64,000 nt of DNA from Rubneribacter badeniensis (lineage in GTDB: Bacteria > Actinomycetota > Coriobacteriia > Coriobacteriales > Eggerthellaceae). Positions 18,138 through 26,151 of the stretch are shown piece after piece. Made by a program: the position numbers and the translations under genes. The stretch spans positions 61,965-125,964 of the forward strand of contig NZ_PPEL01000003.1 of the NCBI RefSeq assembly GCF_002899695.1. The letters run 5' to 3'. The notes beneath the pieces were generated by a model that did not search any database, was not told the origin of the DNA, and saw only the letters and a program-made list of their open reading frames with translations. Each line of letters begins with the position of its first letter. Position 1 is the stretch's first letter.

Positions 18138-19709
18138 ATGACAAAAGTAAAGAAAACCAAAGTAAGTATTTTCCTCATCAAGGAAACCGTTGCAAAAATC
18201 GGCGACATCATCGACGTAGATAGAAACGGTCTGCAACGATTTGAATTTGATGAACAAAACACACTCTTCATTCGCAAGAACGCTGACAAAACGCCAGAAT
18301 GGGTTGTCGATTTCTTTAAGGGAAAAATCGATAGCGACAATTGGCAGACTTCTAGTATAAGTGCCGCACTAGTTACTTCTGTCGAAGTTGCCGCGAACGC
18401 AATGCGTATTTTTGTCGTAACCTTTGGCTATGGGAGGTTTTTGGTGTCAGGAGACTCTATTGAGCGACGCTTTGGACTTAAATGCGTTCTCAACAGCGTA
18501 AACTCTGACGCGCTGCGCCAAATAAAGAAGACGCAGATATCCGGAAACGCTCGCAAAAGCAGCGAGCAAATGCCTCGAAAATCGCCCATAACAGAATTCT
18601 CTCTTGATTATGAACAAGACTTGCTTGAGGGCGTTACTGCAATTGGTAAAAAGGATTCCCTTTTGAGTGGAACTATATCTGGCGGAGATGCATTGTCCGT
18701 CACCGCATCGATTGATATCGACAACGTCTCCGACTATCTTAAACGGCTCTATAGCATCTATCGTTCAACAACATATCAGGAGCATTTCTCATGGATTGAC
18801 CATATTTTTCCAGTTAAGGATGCATCGCTTATCGAAGAACTTAACTCCGCTGCTGTTGAATCGCTCAATCGCAACGATGAATGCGTCTGGTTCTCAATTC
18901 CCGAGGTTATCGAATGGGAAAACATTGCGGGATTCCGCTATGCGCACACGGGCGACACCTTCGACGATATTCTAGCTCGTGATTTATTGGCGACCATACG
19001 CGGCGGGCTTCGAGATTTCCAACAGCTTAAAGCAAAAAGGGTCTATGCGATCAGCTCATCAGGCGATGAAATCGTGAATAGCTGGGCCGCAAGCCACTGC
19101 CTATATGGAGAACTCCAGCTTAGATCCGCACAATATTGCATCAGCGATGGACTTTGGTATCAAATAGACAAGAGTTACACAGATGCAATCAAAAGCGATT
19201 ACGAAAAGACCCCCATCACTTCTATCCCCTTGCTTGATTACCAAAAAGACTGCAAGGGTGAAGGGGAATACAACAACCAACTAGCAAAGTCATCAGATTC
19301 TTATTTGCTTATGGATCAACGACTCGTTGCGTTCGGTGGCGGTGGAAGCAGCATCGAACTTTGTGATGTTTTAACCGATGATGGACGCTTTATCCACGTT
19401 AAACGCTACGGCGGCTCAAAGGTAATGAGCCACCTATTTAACCAAGGACTCGTTTCTATGGAACTAATCAAATCGGAACCCAATTTCGTTTCAAAAGCTA
19501 ATGAGGAAATCGCGCAGATCGATTCTTCTGGTAGGTTTCTTTTTAGCAAAGAGCAGGCAAATGAGATTGTCTTTGCAATAGTGACGAAGAACGAAAGCGA
19601 ACTCCCCAACATTCCGTTTTTTAGCAAGGTGGCTTTCCATCATGTAAAGAAACGGCTGCTGTCCATGGATGTTGCCGTTAGCATTGGGGCGATTCATGAA
19701 GCACCCTAG
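18138..19709 (+). CDS. TIGR04141/DUF6119 sporadically distributed protein
   Basis: A 523-residue cytoplasmic protein that starts directly after the hsdS stop codon. It resembles the TIGR04141 (DUF6119) family, known only for its patchy distribution and frequent location near defence genes. Features seen: a mixed alpha/beta start (KVSIFLIKETV), FGYGRFLVSG near residue 100, and AFGGGGSSIELCDVLTDDGRFIHVKRYGGSKVMSHLFNQG near residue 400. I cannot identify catalytic residues. Its codon use is distinctly AT-rich. Its place at the end of the hsd operon suggests an accessory defence role; that is inference. Confidence 0.75.
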   Translation: MTKVKKTKVSIFLIKETVAKIGDIIDVDRNGLQRFEFDEQNTLFIRKNADKTPEWVVDFFKGKIDSDNWQTSSISAALVTSVEVAANAMRIFVVTFGYGRFLVSGDSIERRFGLKCVLNSVNSDALRQIKKTQISGNARKSSEQMPRKSPITEFSLDYEQDLLEGVTAIGKKDSLLSGTISGGDALSVTASIDIDNVSDYLKRLYSIYRSTTYQEHFSWIDHIFPVKDASLIEELNSAAVESLNRNDECVWFSIPEVIEWENIAGFRYAHTGDTFDDILARDLLATIRGGLRDFQQLKAKRVYAISSSGDEIVNSWAASHCLYGELQLRSAQYCISDGLWYQIDKSYTDAIKSDYEKTPITSIPLLDYQKDCKGEGEYNNQLAKSSDSYLLMDQRLVAFGGGGSSIELCDVLTDDGRFIHVKRYGGSKVMSHLFNQGLVSMELIKSEPNFVSKANEEIAQIDSSGRFLFSKEQANEIVFAIVTKNESELPNIPFFSKVAFHHVKKRLLSMDVAVSIGAIHEAP

Positions 19710-20387
19710 AGAAGAGTCGCTTTTGAACTTGCGCTCAAACCATAGCAAAATGCTTAGCAGTATCGAATGGACTGTTCCCCACCAAATAACAAGATGAAGG
19801 GGCATTTATAAAAAGGCCACTAGTTGTCGCGAGAGAAATAACCGTTTCGGAGGAAGGATACTGGGATATCCCCTCCCTTGCAGGATAAGAACTCGCACGC
19901 AACGTATCTGAGGCCATGGGAATTTGCGAGCTGGACATCATACAACCATCGAATATCGACAATGCGAGCATACAGCCTGCAAACCAAATGCACATCCACG
20001 ATGTTATTATCGGCAGCCACAACTGCCATGACAAGCTCATGGTGCTGCACGGCACGAATACCGCATCCTACACGGCGACCGCGCTCTCCCACCCCATCAA
20101 ACACAGCGAAAAAATCCATCGCGCTTGTCAGCTCGCGGCAGCCTATAGACAACCCATTTACTAATGCCAAACTCAATCTCCTCCGAGATCTCGTCTACAC
20201 GCTGAATGACGCCTCGCGAGATGTCTTCGCCATGCTCGGCGACAAGATTCTCCTCGGCACGCACGTACGTCGCGGTCAAGAAAATTCTTGCGAGTCCCGA
20301 ATTCGCTGCTAATCGAGGAATTCGGGACTCGCAAAACAGCAAAGCTTACTGGTTGATTTCCGCACTCTGCCGATATCTCTTGCGCGG
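19710..20387. other. Fragmentary sequence after the restriction island, no clear gene
   Basis: About 680 bp between the TIGR04141 gene and the XRE regulator. Short open frames of 60-140 codons overlap on both strands. One minus-strand frame (20097-20342) reads plausibly helical (ISRGVIQRVDEISEEIEFGI) but matches no family I know. The interval probably holds decayed remnants left with the island. A 17-bp perfect palindrome at 20288-20334 lies near its right end. Confidence 0.5.
20288..20334. repeat. 17-bp perfect inverted repeat with 13-base loop
   Basis: Arms TTGCGAGTCCCGAATTC (20288-20304) and its exact complement (20318-20334). No T-run follows on the plus strand. On the minus strand AAGAATTTTC follows, so it could be a terminator for the XRE gene. 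It also lies close to the right edge of the restriction island. Confidence 0.7.
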
Positions 20388-20855
20388 CTACTCGTTCTTC
20401 CACCGTTTAAGATTCGGCAGAATCACCCCGAGGAGCGACACCGATTCGTCAAGGGTCCAGCCCATTGCTTCGGCCATGCGGGGAGCGCATTCCTCTATCA
20501 TGGATTCCATGTCGGTTTCGTAGGTGTAGTCGCCGTTGTCGTAGCACCAACGGCAGAATTCCTCCGTCTCCGCCCCGTCAACTTCGTGACCGTGCTGGCC
20601 CGGGCCGGTGAACATCATCCCGCAGCTTTGGCAATAGTGCTCGGGCATCGCGATGAGTTCGGTGATGGGAACCTGCAATGCGACCGCGATGAGCTTGATC
20701 ATGTCGATCCCCGGTGCCGTCTCGCCGTTTTCCCACCGCGAAACAGCCTGTCGGGTGACGAAGAGCTTCTTTGCAAGCTCTTCCTGCGTAAGGCCCCGCT
20801 CGCAACGCAAACGGGACAAAGCGTCCTTGATGGACAGCGGTTCTTCGGCAAGCAT
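20388..20855 (-). CDS. XRE-family HTH regulator with C-terminal zinc ribbon
   Basis: A 155-residue protein. Residues 8-62 form a Cro/CI-type helix-turn-helix (LTQEELAKKLFVTRQAVSRWENGETAPGI). Residues 73-110 form a putative zinc ribbon with C75, C78, C101 and C104 (YCQSCGM and FCRWCYDNGDY), followed by a helical tail. Such proteins are common stand-alone regulators in gut Firmicutes and Actinobacteria; the target and signal are unknown. The ATG follows AAAGGAG. It is on the minus strand, opposite to the hsd genes, and ends near the palindrome at 20288. Confidence 0.88.
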   Translation of the reverse strand: MLAEEPLSIKDALSRLRCERGLTQEELAKKLFVTRQAVSRWENGETAPGIDMIKLIAVALQVPITELIAMPEHYCQSCGMMFTGPGQHGHEVDGAETEEFCRWCYDNGDYTYETDMESMIEECAPRMAEAMGWTLDESVSLLGVILPNLKRWKNE

Positions 20856-21098
20856 AAGCGCTCCTTTGCGGAAAAGGCTTCGACATAGAAGTCAGGTTCG
20901 ACGCGGAAAGCTTCGGTTGCGGCCGACGCAAACAGTATCCAACGCGCAAACAGGCGAAGCAAGCAACAAGCTGTTGCGTCGAGGCATCGCCGCGCACGGA
21001 GGCGCGCACGCCGCGCCGCCCGCCGCTCGCGCGCTGCCGACAGTGCCACTACGCGCGGGCCCGCCTTGCCGAACCGCCGAAAACAGCGAGGGTTCAAG

Positions 21099-21114
21099 TG
21101 TTTCACGTGAAACA
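21099..21114. promoter_or_regulatory. parS-like ParB-binding site 1
   Basis: TGTTTCACGTGAAACA, a perfect 16-bp palindrome. It fits the widely conserved chromosomal parS consensus (B. subtilis TGTTCCACGTGAAACA, actinobacterial GTTTCACGTGAAAC). ParB loads at such sites and recruits condensin; they usually cluster near the replication origin. Confidence 0.85.
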
Positions 21115-21146
21115 CTTATCGCAATGTAGTGCGATATTGGAACAAA

Positions 21147-21162
21147 TGTTTCACGTGAAACA
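21147..21162. promoter_or_regulatory. parS-like ParB-binding site 2
   Basis: A second exact copy of TGTTTCACGTGAAACA, 48 bp from the first (start to start) and 12 bp from the fabT-like stop codon. Two exact copies this close together are very unlikely by chance. Confidence 0.85.
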
Positions 21163-21173
21163 TTCCGACTCGC

Positions 21174-21644
21174 TCACGCGCGCGCGTCGAAGAACGCCCT
21201 CACCTTCGCCAAAGCCTCGGCCAGCACGCGCTCTTCCTCCTCGGTGAGGTCGGCAAGCGCCTCGTCGATCATCTGACGGTGGAACAGGTTGTGGGCGCGC
21301 AGCACCTGGCGGCCCTTTTTCGTCAGCGACACGAGCACGACGCGCCGGTCGTCCTCGAAGCGCGAGCGCTCGATGAACCCCTTGCGCACCAGCTTCGCCA
21401 CCGCGGTCGTGAGCGTGGCCAGCGTCACGCCGAGGCGTGCGGCCACCACGTTCATGGGGTTGCGCTCGTGCAGCCCCACGGCCACGATGGTGTGCACCTC
21501 GGTGATGGTGAGGCCGTGCGTGAGCCGGTTGTCGAGCGAGCGCTCCTCGATGCGCAGGATGGAGTTGAACGTGCCGGACAGCAGCTCGTCAAGCTCCTCC
21601 CGACGCCTCCGCGACGCGTCGGCCCCCGCGATCAACTCGTCCAT
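21174..21644 (-). CDS. fabT: MarR-family regulator, FabT-like
   Basis: A 156-residue winged-helix regulator of the MarR family (LTITEVHTIVAVG, the recognition helix ATLTTAVAKLVRKGFIER and the wing DDRRVVLVSLTKKG). FabT represses fatty acid genes when long-chain acyl-ACP is abundant. The link here rests on DNA: matching TTTGAT-ATCAAA boxes sit at the acpP leader and over this gene's own -35 element. The ATG at 21644 has an excellent AAGGAGGT site; longer upstream frames are ignored. It probably stood directly upstream of acpP before the restriction island entered. Other MarR targets cannot be excluded. Confidence 0.8.
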   Translation of the reverse strand: MDELIAGADASRRRREELDELLSGTFNSILRIEERSLDNRLTHGLTITEVHTIVAVGLHERNPMNVVAARLGVTLATLTTAVAKLVRKGFIERSRFEDDRRVVLVSLTKKGRQVLRAHNLFHRQMIDEALADLTEEEERVLAEALAKVRAFFDARA

Positions 21645-21672
21645 CCCGCACCTCCTTCCATCCGTTAGGCGC

Positions 21673-21703
21673 ATCATAGCGCAAAAGGTTAGATTATCAA
21701 AGT
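21673..21703 (-). promoter_or_regulatory. Promoter of the fabT-like gene with overlapping FabT-type box
   Basis: On the minus strand a -35 TTGATA (21695-21700) and a -10 TATGAT (21673-21678) are 16 bp apart. The box ACTTTGATAATCTAACC (21687-21703) covers the -35, as expected for autorepression, and it also runs across the stop codon of the upstream membrane gene. It is a weaker copy of the acpP box. Confidence 0.65.
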
Positions 21704-22587
21704 ATTCGCCCGCTCGCAGCCCCATCGGAGCAGGCGCAGGCATCATCGCCCTCGCCTTCCGCGCCAAGACGAAGGCCCGCGCGCCCCACCTCCTTCGCAT
21801 CCTTTCCCTCGCCGTCCTCCGAAAACGACAAAACGGGCACGAAGCGCTTGACGAAGCCGCCCTCCCCCTTGCTTTCGAGATAACGGTAGCCGATAACCGC
21901 AAACACGAGCGCTCCCACGAAGTTCACGAGCAGATCCTCCATCGTGTCGATAAGCCCGATGTCCAGATACCCGCCCAGCCCCAGGTCCTGCCCGTTCACC
22001 GCAACGGACTCGATGCCGTCGATGCGCGCGGGGTGCTGCGACCCGTTCGGATCCAGAAGCGTGCTCGAGATCGCCGCAACGACCGTGTCCTTCTGCATAT
22101 CCAACCCGAACAGCGCATCCATCCCGAACTCGAAGAACTCCCAAAGCACCCCGATGGTCATTGAGAAGCAGAAGGCCACCGCCGCGCAGAAGAACGGCGA
22201 CAGCGAGAACGCGATACGCTCCGAGCGGTTCAGAATGGAGACGAGCGCAAGCCCGACGGCGGCCGCCAAAAAGCCGTTGAACGTGTGCAGCAGCGTGTCC
22301 CAGAACGGGAAGAGCGTGTAGAAATGGAACAGCTCGCCCAGTATCTCGGCCGCGAAAATGAACAGCGCGATAACAACCTCGAGCGTCTCTGGAATGGTGA
22401 TGCTGAAGCTCACCTCGATGAACGGCGGCACGAGGAACAGCACGAGCGTGAGCAGGCACAGGAAGAACGCCTCGTAATTGCCGAACGCGAGCGCGGCCGC
22501 AGCACAGGCGAGCACGATCAGGCGCAGCGCCACGTACAGGGCGAATGCGCCCTTATGCCGGCGTATGCGCCGATCCAGAGCACGCAC
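21697..22587 (-). CDS. DUF2238-like integral membrane protein
   Basis: A membrane protein of about 296 residues with about seven hydrophobic segments. The stretches HFYTLFPFWDTLLHTFNGF and IGVLWEFFEFGMD are typical of the DUF2238 family, whose function is unknown. The C-terminal 60 residues are polar and Glu/Gly-rich. The start is uncertain: GTG at 22587 after a G-rich run is the best choice, because upstream codons give Arg-rich non-membrane sequence. It lies 41 bp after rnr and probably ends the ftsE-ftsX-ctpA-rnr operon. Confidence 0.75.
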   Translation of the reverse strand: MRALDRRIRRHKGAFALYVALRLIVLACAAAALAFGNYEAFFLCLLTLVLFLVPPFIEVSFSITIPETLEVVIALFIFAAEILGELFHFYTLFPFWDTLLHTFNGFLAAAVGLALVSILNRSERIAFSLSPFFCAAVAFCFSMTIGVLWEFFEFGMDALFGLDMQKDTVVAAISSTLLDPNGSQHPARIDGIESVAVNGQDLGLGGYLDIGLIDTMEDLLVNFVGALVFAVIGYRYLESKGEGGFVKRFVPVLSFSEDGEGKDAKEVGRAGLRLGAEGEGDDACACSDGAASGRIL

Positions 22588-22628
22588 GACCCCCCCCCTC
22601 GAGCGATTCGCCGCTTCCTTCCCCCTCC

Positions 22629-24851
22629 TCACGGCCTCCTCCCCTTCCTCTCGATGGTCGCGAGTTTGAAATCGAGGCGGCACGAGCGCGCGTCGGCGTC
22701 CGTCAGCACGACGGCAAGGCGCTGCCCGAGCCGATAGGATGTCCCGCTGTCCTGCCCCGTCAGCCGGTGCCGCGCAGCATCGAGCTCGAAACACTCCTCC
22801 CCGAGCGCCCGCAACGGCACCAGCCCCTCCGCCGTGTTATCGAGGCGCACGTACAGCCCGTAGGCGGCCACGCCGGACACGACCGCCGAGAACGTCTGAC
22901 CCACGAAGCCCTCGAGGTACTCGACGATCTTCATCTCCTGCGACTCGCGCGCGGCCCGTTCGGCCACGCGCTCCATCTCGGAGGAGTGCTCGGCGACCCA
23001 CGGCAGCGCCGCAACCTCCTCGTCGAAGCGCGCAGGGCGCCCTCCGATGAGCGCTTTCAACATGCGATGCACCACAAGATCGGGATAGCGCCTGATGGGA
23101 GAGGTGAAATGCGTGTAGGCCGCGCTGGCGAGGCCGTAGTGGGGCCCGCACTCGGGCCGGTACACGGCGCGTTTCATGGAGCGCAGCAAAAGCGACGACA
23201 CAAGCCCGCCTTCGGGCCGCCCCGCACTCGCGGCGAGCGCCTGCTGCAGCGCATGCGCCTCTCCCTCCACGAACGCGCGCGCATCGATGTCCGAAAACCA
23301 GGGGAACTCCTCGAACACCTCCGCGAGCCCCGCAAGGCCGTCGGCCGCCGGACGCTCATGAATACGGAACAGCCCGGGCGATCCCGCGTCGCGCAGGTGC
23401 GCGGCCACCGTCTCGTTCGCGAGGATCATCGCCTCTTCGACAAGCGCGGTCGCATCGGTCTTGCGGCGCAGGTCCACCCCCGCGGGCCGCCCCTCGGCAT
23501 CAAGGCGAACGCGCGCCTCCACCGTGTCGAAGTCGAGCCCGCCCGCGCGCTCGCGCGCCCCCTGCCGCGCCTTCGCGATGCGGGAGAGCTCCCGCAGCCG
23601 CCAAGCGACATCCTCCTCAAGGCCCGCAGGCTCGGGGGAGCCGACGGCACGGACGCGGATGTCCCGAAGCGCCTCGGCGGCATCGGAGCCCGCGAGCATC
23701 CGCCCCGCCTCGTCGTAGGTGAGCCGCGCATTGGAGCGGATGAGCGCCGGGTACAGCTCGAAGGCCACGAGCCGCGCCGCCTCGTCCAGGTAGAGGTCGA
23801 GCGTCATCGTGCGGCGCACCGCGCCGGGCCGAAGCGAGCACAAGTCGCCCGAAAGCTCCTCGGGCAGCATCGGGATCACGCGGTCCGCCAAGTACACGCT
23901 CGTCGCCCGCCGCCGCGCATCCACATCGAGCGAGGAGCCCCACGCCACGTAGTGAGACACGTCGGCGATGTGCACCCCGAGCCGCCACCGCACCGACGCG
24001 GGCGCGCGCCCCTCCACGAACCGCATGCCGGAAGACGCCCCTCCCCCGCGCGCTGGCTGCTGCGACGCGTCGGAGAGGACGCTCGCCTTTTCCGAATGCG
24101 AGCCGACGGCAAACACGCCGGACGCCTTGCCGCCTTCCGAAGCGACAAGCTCCAGCGATATCGCGTCGTCGAAATCCCGCGCATCGGCCGGATCGACGGT
24201 GAACGCGAAGCGCTCCCTCAGATCGCGGTACCCTTCGGCCAAGGCGCCGCCCGCATCGAGCTTAGCCGAGCGCGCCTCGGCGAACGCGCCTTCGGAGAAC
24301 GCCGTCTCCAGCTTGTGGCGCGCGATAACCACGTCGATGGAAGCGCGCGTCTCGTCGGCGCGGCCAAGCACCTCCTCCACGACGCCGGTGGCCGCGGCGT
24401 TGCGCGACGGGAACGTCGCGATGCGCACGCGCACGAGCGACCCGTCCTCGATGTCAGGATTGTCGGCGCGCATGGTGAACACGTCGTAGGGAATGCGCGG
24501 ATCCTCGGGCACGATCACGCCGAACGGGTCGGCCACCTCGTAGCGCCCTACGAGCACATCGTGCGCACGGTCGATAACGCGCACGACGCGCGCGGCAGGG
24601 CTCTCCTGCGCGCTTCCGCGCCCCGCAGCCGAGCTGCCGCCCGCGCGCACCCGGCCCTCTCGAAAGCCTCGATCAGGCAGCGGCGCCAACTCCACGAGGT
24701 CGCCGTCGAACGCGCCCGCCATTCTCGATTCGGGAACGAAGAACGCGCCCTCGGCCGTCTGAACGAAGCCGAAGCCGCCCGCGCGCACTGAGAGCACCCC
24801 GCGCGGGTTCGCCCGCGGACGGCGCCGCGTATGGGATCGCACGCGCCCCAC
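22629..24851 (-). CDS. rnr: Ribonuclease R (RNase II/R family)
   Basis: A 740-residue 3'-5' exoribonuclease. Residues 1-170 hold cold-shock OB domains; the RNB domain has the metal-binding DPADARDFDDA with D220, D226, D228 and D229; a C-terminal S1 domain covers about 640-715. It degrades structured RNA. Odd point: residues about 235-288, just after the active-site Asp cluster, hold roughly 50 extra low-complexity residues before RLGVHIADVSHYV resumes, where most homologues have a short turn. The start is GTG at 24851, three bases after the ctpA stop. No smpB follows. Confidence 0.93.
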   Translation of the reverse strand: MGRVRSHTRRRPRANPRGVLSVRAGGFGFVQTAEGAFFVPESRMAGAFDGDLVELAPLPDRGFREGRVRAGGSSAAGRGSAQESPAARVVRVIDRAHDVLVGRYEVADPFGVIVPEDPRIPYDVFTMRADNPDIEDGSLVRVRIATFPSRNAAATGVVEEVLGRADETRASIDVVIARHKLETAFSEGAFAEARSAKLDAGGALAEGYRDLRERFAFTVDPADARDFDDAISLELVASEGGKASGVFAVGSHSEKASVLSDASQQPARGGGASSGMRFVEGRAPASVRWRLGVHIADVSHYVAWGSSLDVDARRRATSVYLADRVIPMLPEELSGDLCSLRPGAVRRTMTLDLYLDEAARLVAFELYPALIRSNARLTYDEAGRMLAGSDAAEALRDIRVRAVGSPEPAGLEEDVAWRLRELSRIAKARQGARERAGGLDFDTVEARVRLDAEGRPAGVDLRRKTDATALVEEAMILANETVAAHLRDAGSPGLFRIHERPAADGLAGLAEVFEEFPWFSDIDARAFVEGEAHALQQALAASAGRPEGGLVSSLLLRSMKRAVYRPECGPHYGLASAAYTHFTSPIRRYPDLVVHRMLKALIGGRPARFDEEVAALPWVAEHSSEMERVAERAARESQEMKIVEYLEGFVGQTFSAVVSGVAAYGLYVRLDNTAEGLVPLRALGEECFELDAARHRLTGQDSGTSYRLGQRLAVVLTDADARSCRLDFKLATIERKGRRP

Positions 24852-24854
24852 GCA

Positions 24855-26135
24855 CTACTCTTTCACGAGCGACTGGGCCGTCTCGATCGCAAGCGCCTTC
24901 TGGTTGTCCTCGCCTTCGGCCAAACCCATCGACACATCGGGCGCGACGCCCGCCCCGTCGATGTCGTGGCCGAGCGGGCTTTTGTAGTACGCGGCCGTGT
25001 AGCGCAAAGCCCCACCGAAGCTCAGATCGCGCGTCACCTGCACCGACCCCTTCCCCAAGGTCGTCTCGCCCACAAGCGTCGCGCGCTGGTTGTCCTTGAG
25101 CGCCGCGGCGAGCACCTCGGCAGACGCCGCCGTGTTGCCGTTCACGAGCACCACGAGGGGCTTGTCGGTCGCAAAGCTTCCGGTAGCCACCTTCGTCGAC
25201 TCGTCCATCTCGCGCGTCTCGATCTTCACCACAGTGCCGCTCTTCACGAACAGGCTGGCCACGTCGACGGCCTGCGTGAGGTAGCCGCCGGGATTGTCGC
25301 GGATGTCGAGCACGAACGACGTGGCCCCTTGCGCCTCAAGATCCTCCACGGCGGCCCTCACGAGGTCGTCGGCGTTCTGCGTGATCTGCTTGAGCTTGAT
25401 GTAGCCCACCGATCCTTCGAGCGCATGCTCCACGTTCTTCACCGTCGCGTTCGAAATCGGAAGCGTCGTGGTGTACTCCTCGCCGCCCTCGTCGTCAAGC
25501 GACGCGGCCCGCCTCCACGTGATGACCACGCTCTCCCCCTCGTCGCGCCGAAGCGCCGCCGCCACCTCGGTGGTGGTCCAGTCGTGGTCTCGGTCGCCGT
25601 CGATGGCCACCACGAAATCGCCCTCGAGCACGCCGGCCGCCTGCGCAGCCGAGCCTTCGAACACGTCTACCGCGTAAGCGCGCCCGTTGTACTCCGAGAA
25701 CAGCACCCCCACGCCCGCGTACCCGCCCGAACTGTCCTGAACGAGCGCCGCATAACGCGCCGCGTCGTAGTAGCGCAGGTACGGATCCTCTGTGGTGTCG
25801 GCCAGCGCGCCCAGCAGGTTTGTCGTGGCCATGGACAGATCGTAGGAATCGAGGCTGTCCTCCTCGATGATGCCCTCCACCTCCGCGACGCGCGCTCCGA
25901 GCGAGTCGTAGGTGTCGCCCGATGCGGCAGAGCCGACGGCGCGATCAGCATCCACCACGAGCGACGAGAAGCCGAGCGCTTCGAGCAAAGGAGACTCGCC
26001 GCGCACGAAGAAGCCGACAGCGAAAGCGGCGCTCACCGCGATGACGACGGTGAGCGCCTTGGCAAGTCGGACGTTGCGCGCACGCGCCCTGCGTTCGGAC
26101 GCCGCGAGCTTCGACGTGTCGGTGTGCTTGGCCAT
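24855..26135 (-). CDS. ctpA: S41-family carboxy-terminal processing protease (CtpA-like)
   Basis: A 426-residue periplasm-side or extracytoplasmic protease. A signal anchor lies at residues 24-46, a PDZ domain at about 130-205, and the S41 core carries the catalytic Ser338 (NTAASAEV) and Lys362 (GETTLGKGSVQ). Family members trim wall hydrolases and other exported proteins. It sits 16 bp after ftsX and 3 bp before rnr. The order prfB, ftsE, ftsX, ctpA is common in Gram-positives and supports a role next to FtsEX-controlled wall hydrolysis (inference). Confidence 0.92.
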   Translation of the reverse strand: MAKHTDTSKLAASERRARARNVRLAKALTVVIAVSAAFAVGFFVRGESPLLEALGFSSLVVDADRAVGSAASGDTYDSLGARVAEVEGIIEEDSLDSYDLSMATTNLLGALADTTEDPYLRYYDAARYAALVQDSSGGYAGVGVLFSEYNGRAYAVDVFEGSAAQAAGVLEGDFVVAIDGDRDHDWTTTEVAAALRRDEGESVVITWRRAASLDDEGGEEYTTTLPISNATVKNVEHALEGSVGYIKLKQITQNADDLVRAAVEDLEAQGATSFVLDIRDNPGGYLTQAVDVASLFVKSGTVVKIETREMDESTKVATGSFATDKPLVVLVNGNTAASAEVLAAALKDNQRATLVGETTLGKGSVQVTRDLSFGGALRYTAAYYKSPLGHDIDGAGVAPDVSMGLAEGEDNQKALAIETAQSLVKE

Positions 26136-26151
26136 GGTCGGAAGCGAAAGC

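Larger units (their letters stand above)
20856..21173. other. Intergenic region carrying two parS-like palindromes
   Basis: About 320 bp between the XRE gene and the MarR gene. Its left part is GC-rich with no gene. Its right part holds two perfect 16-bp TGTTTCACGTGAAACA sites and, between them, an imperfect dyad TATCGCA/TGCGATA at 21117-21136. Confidence 0.7.

Noticed and set aside
20699..21115. A minus-strand frame starting MFHVKH inside a parS-like palindrome
   Set aside because: The palindrome translates to this by chance; the frame runs antisense-like through the XRE gene in another register.
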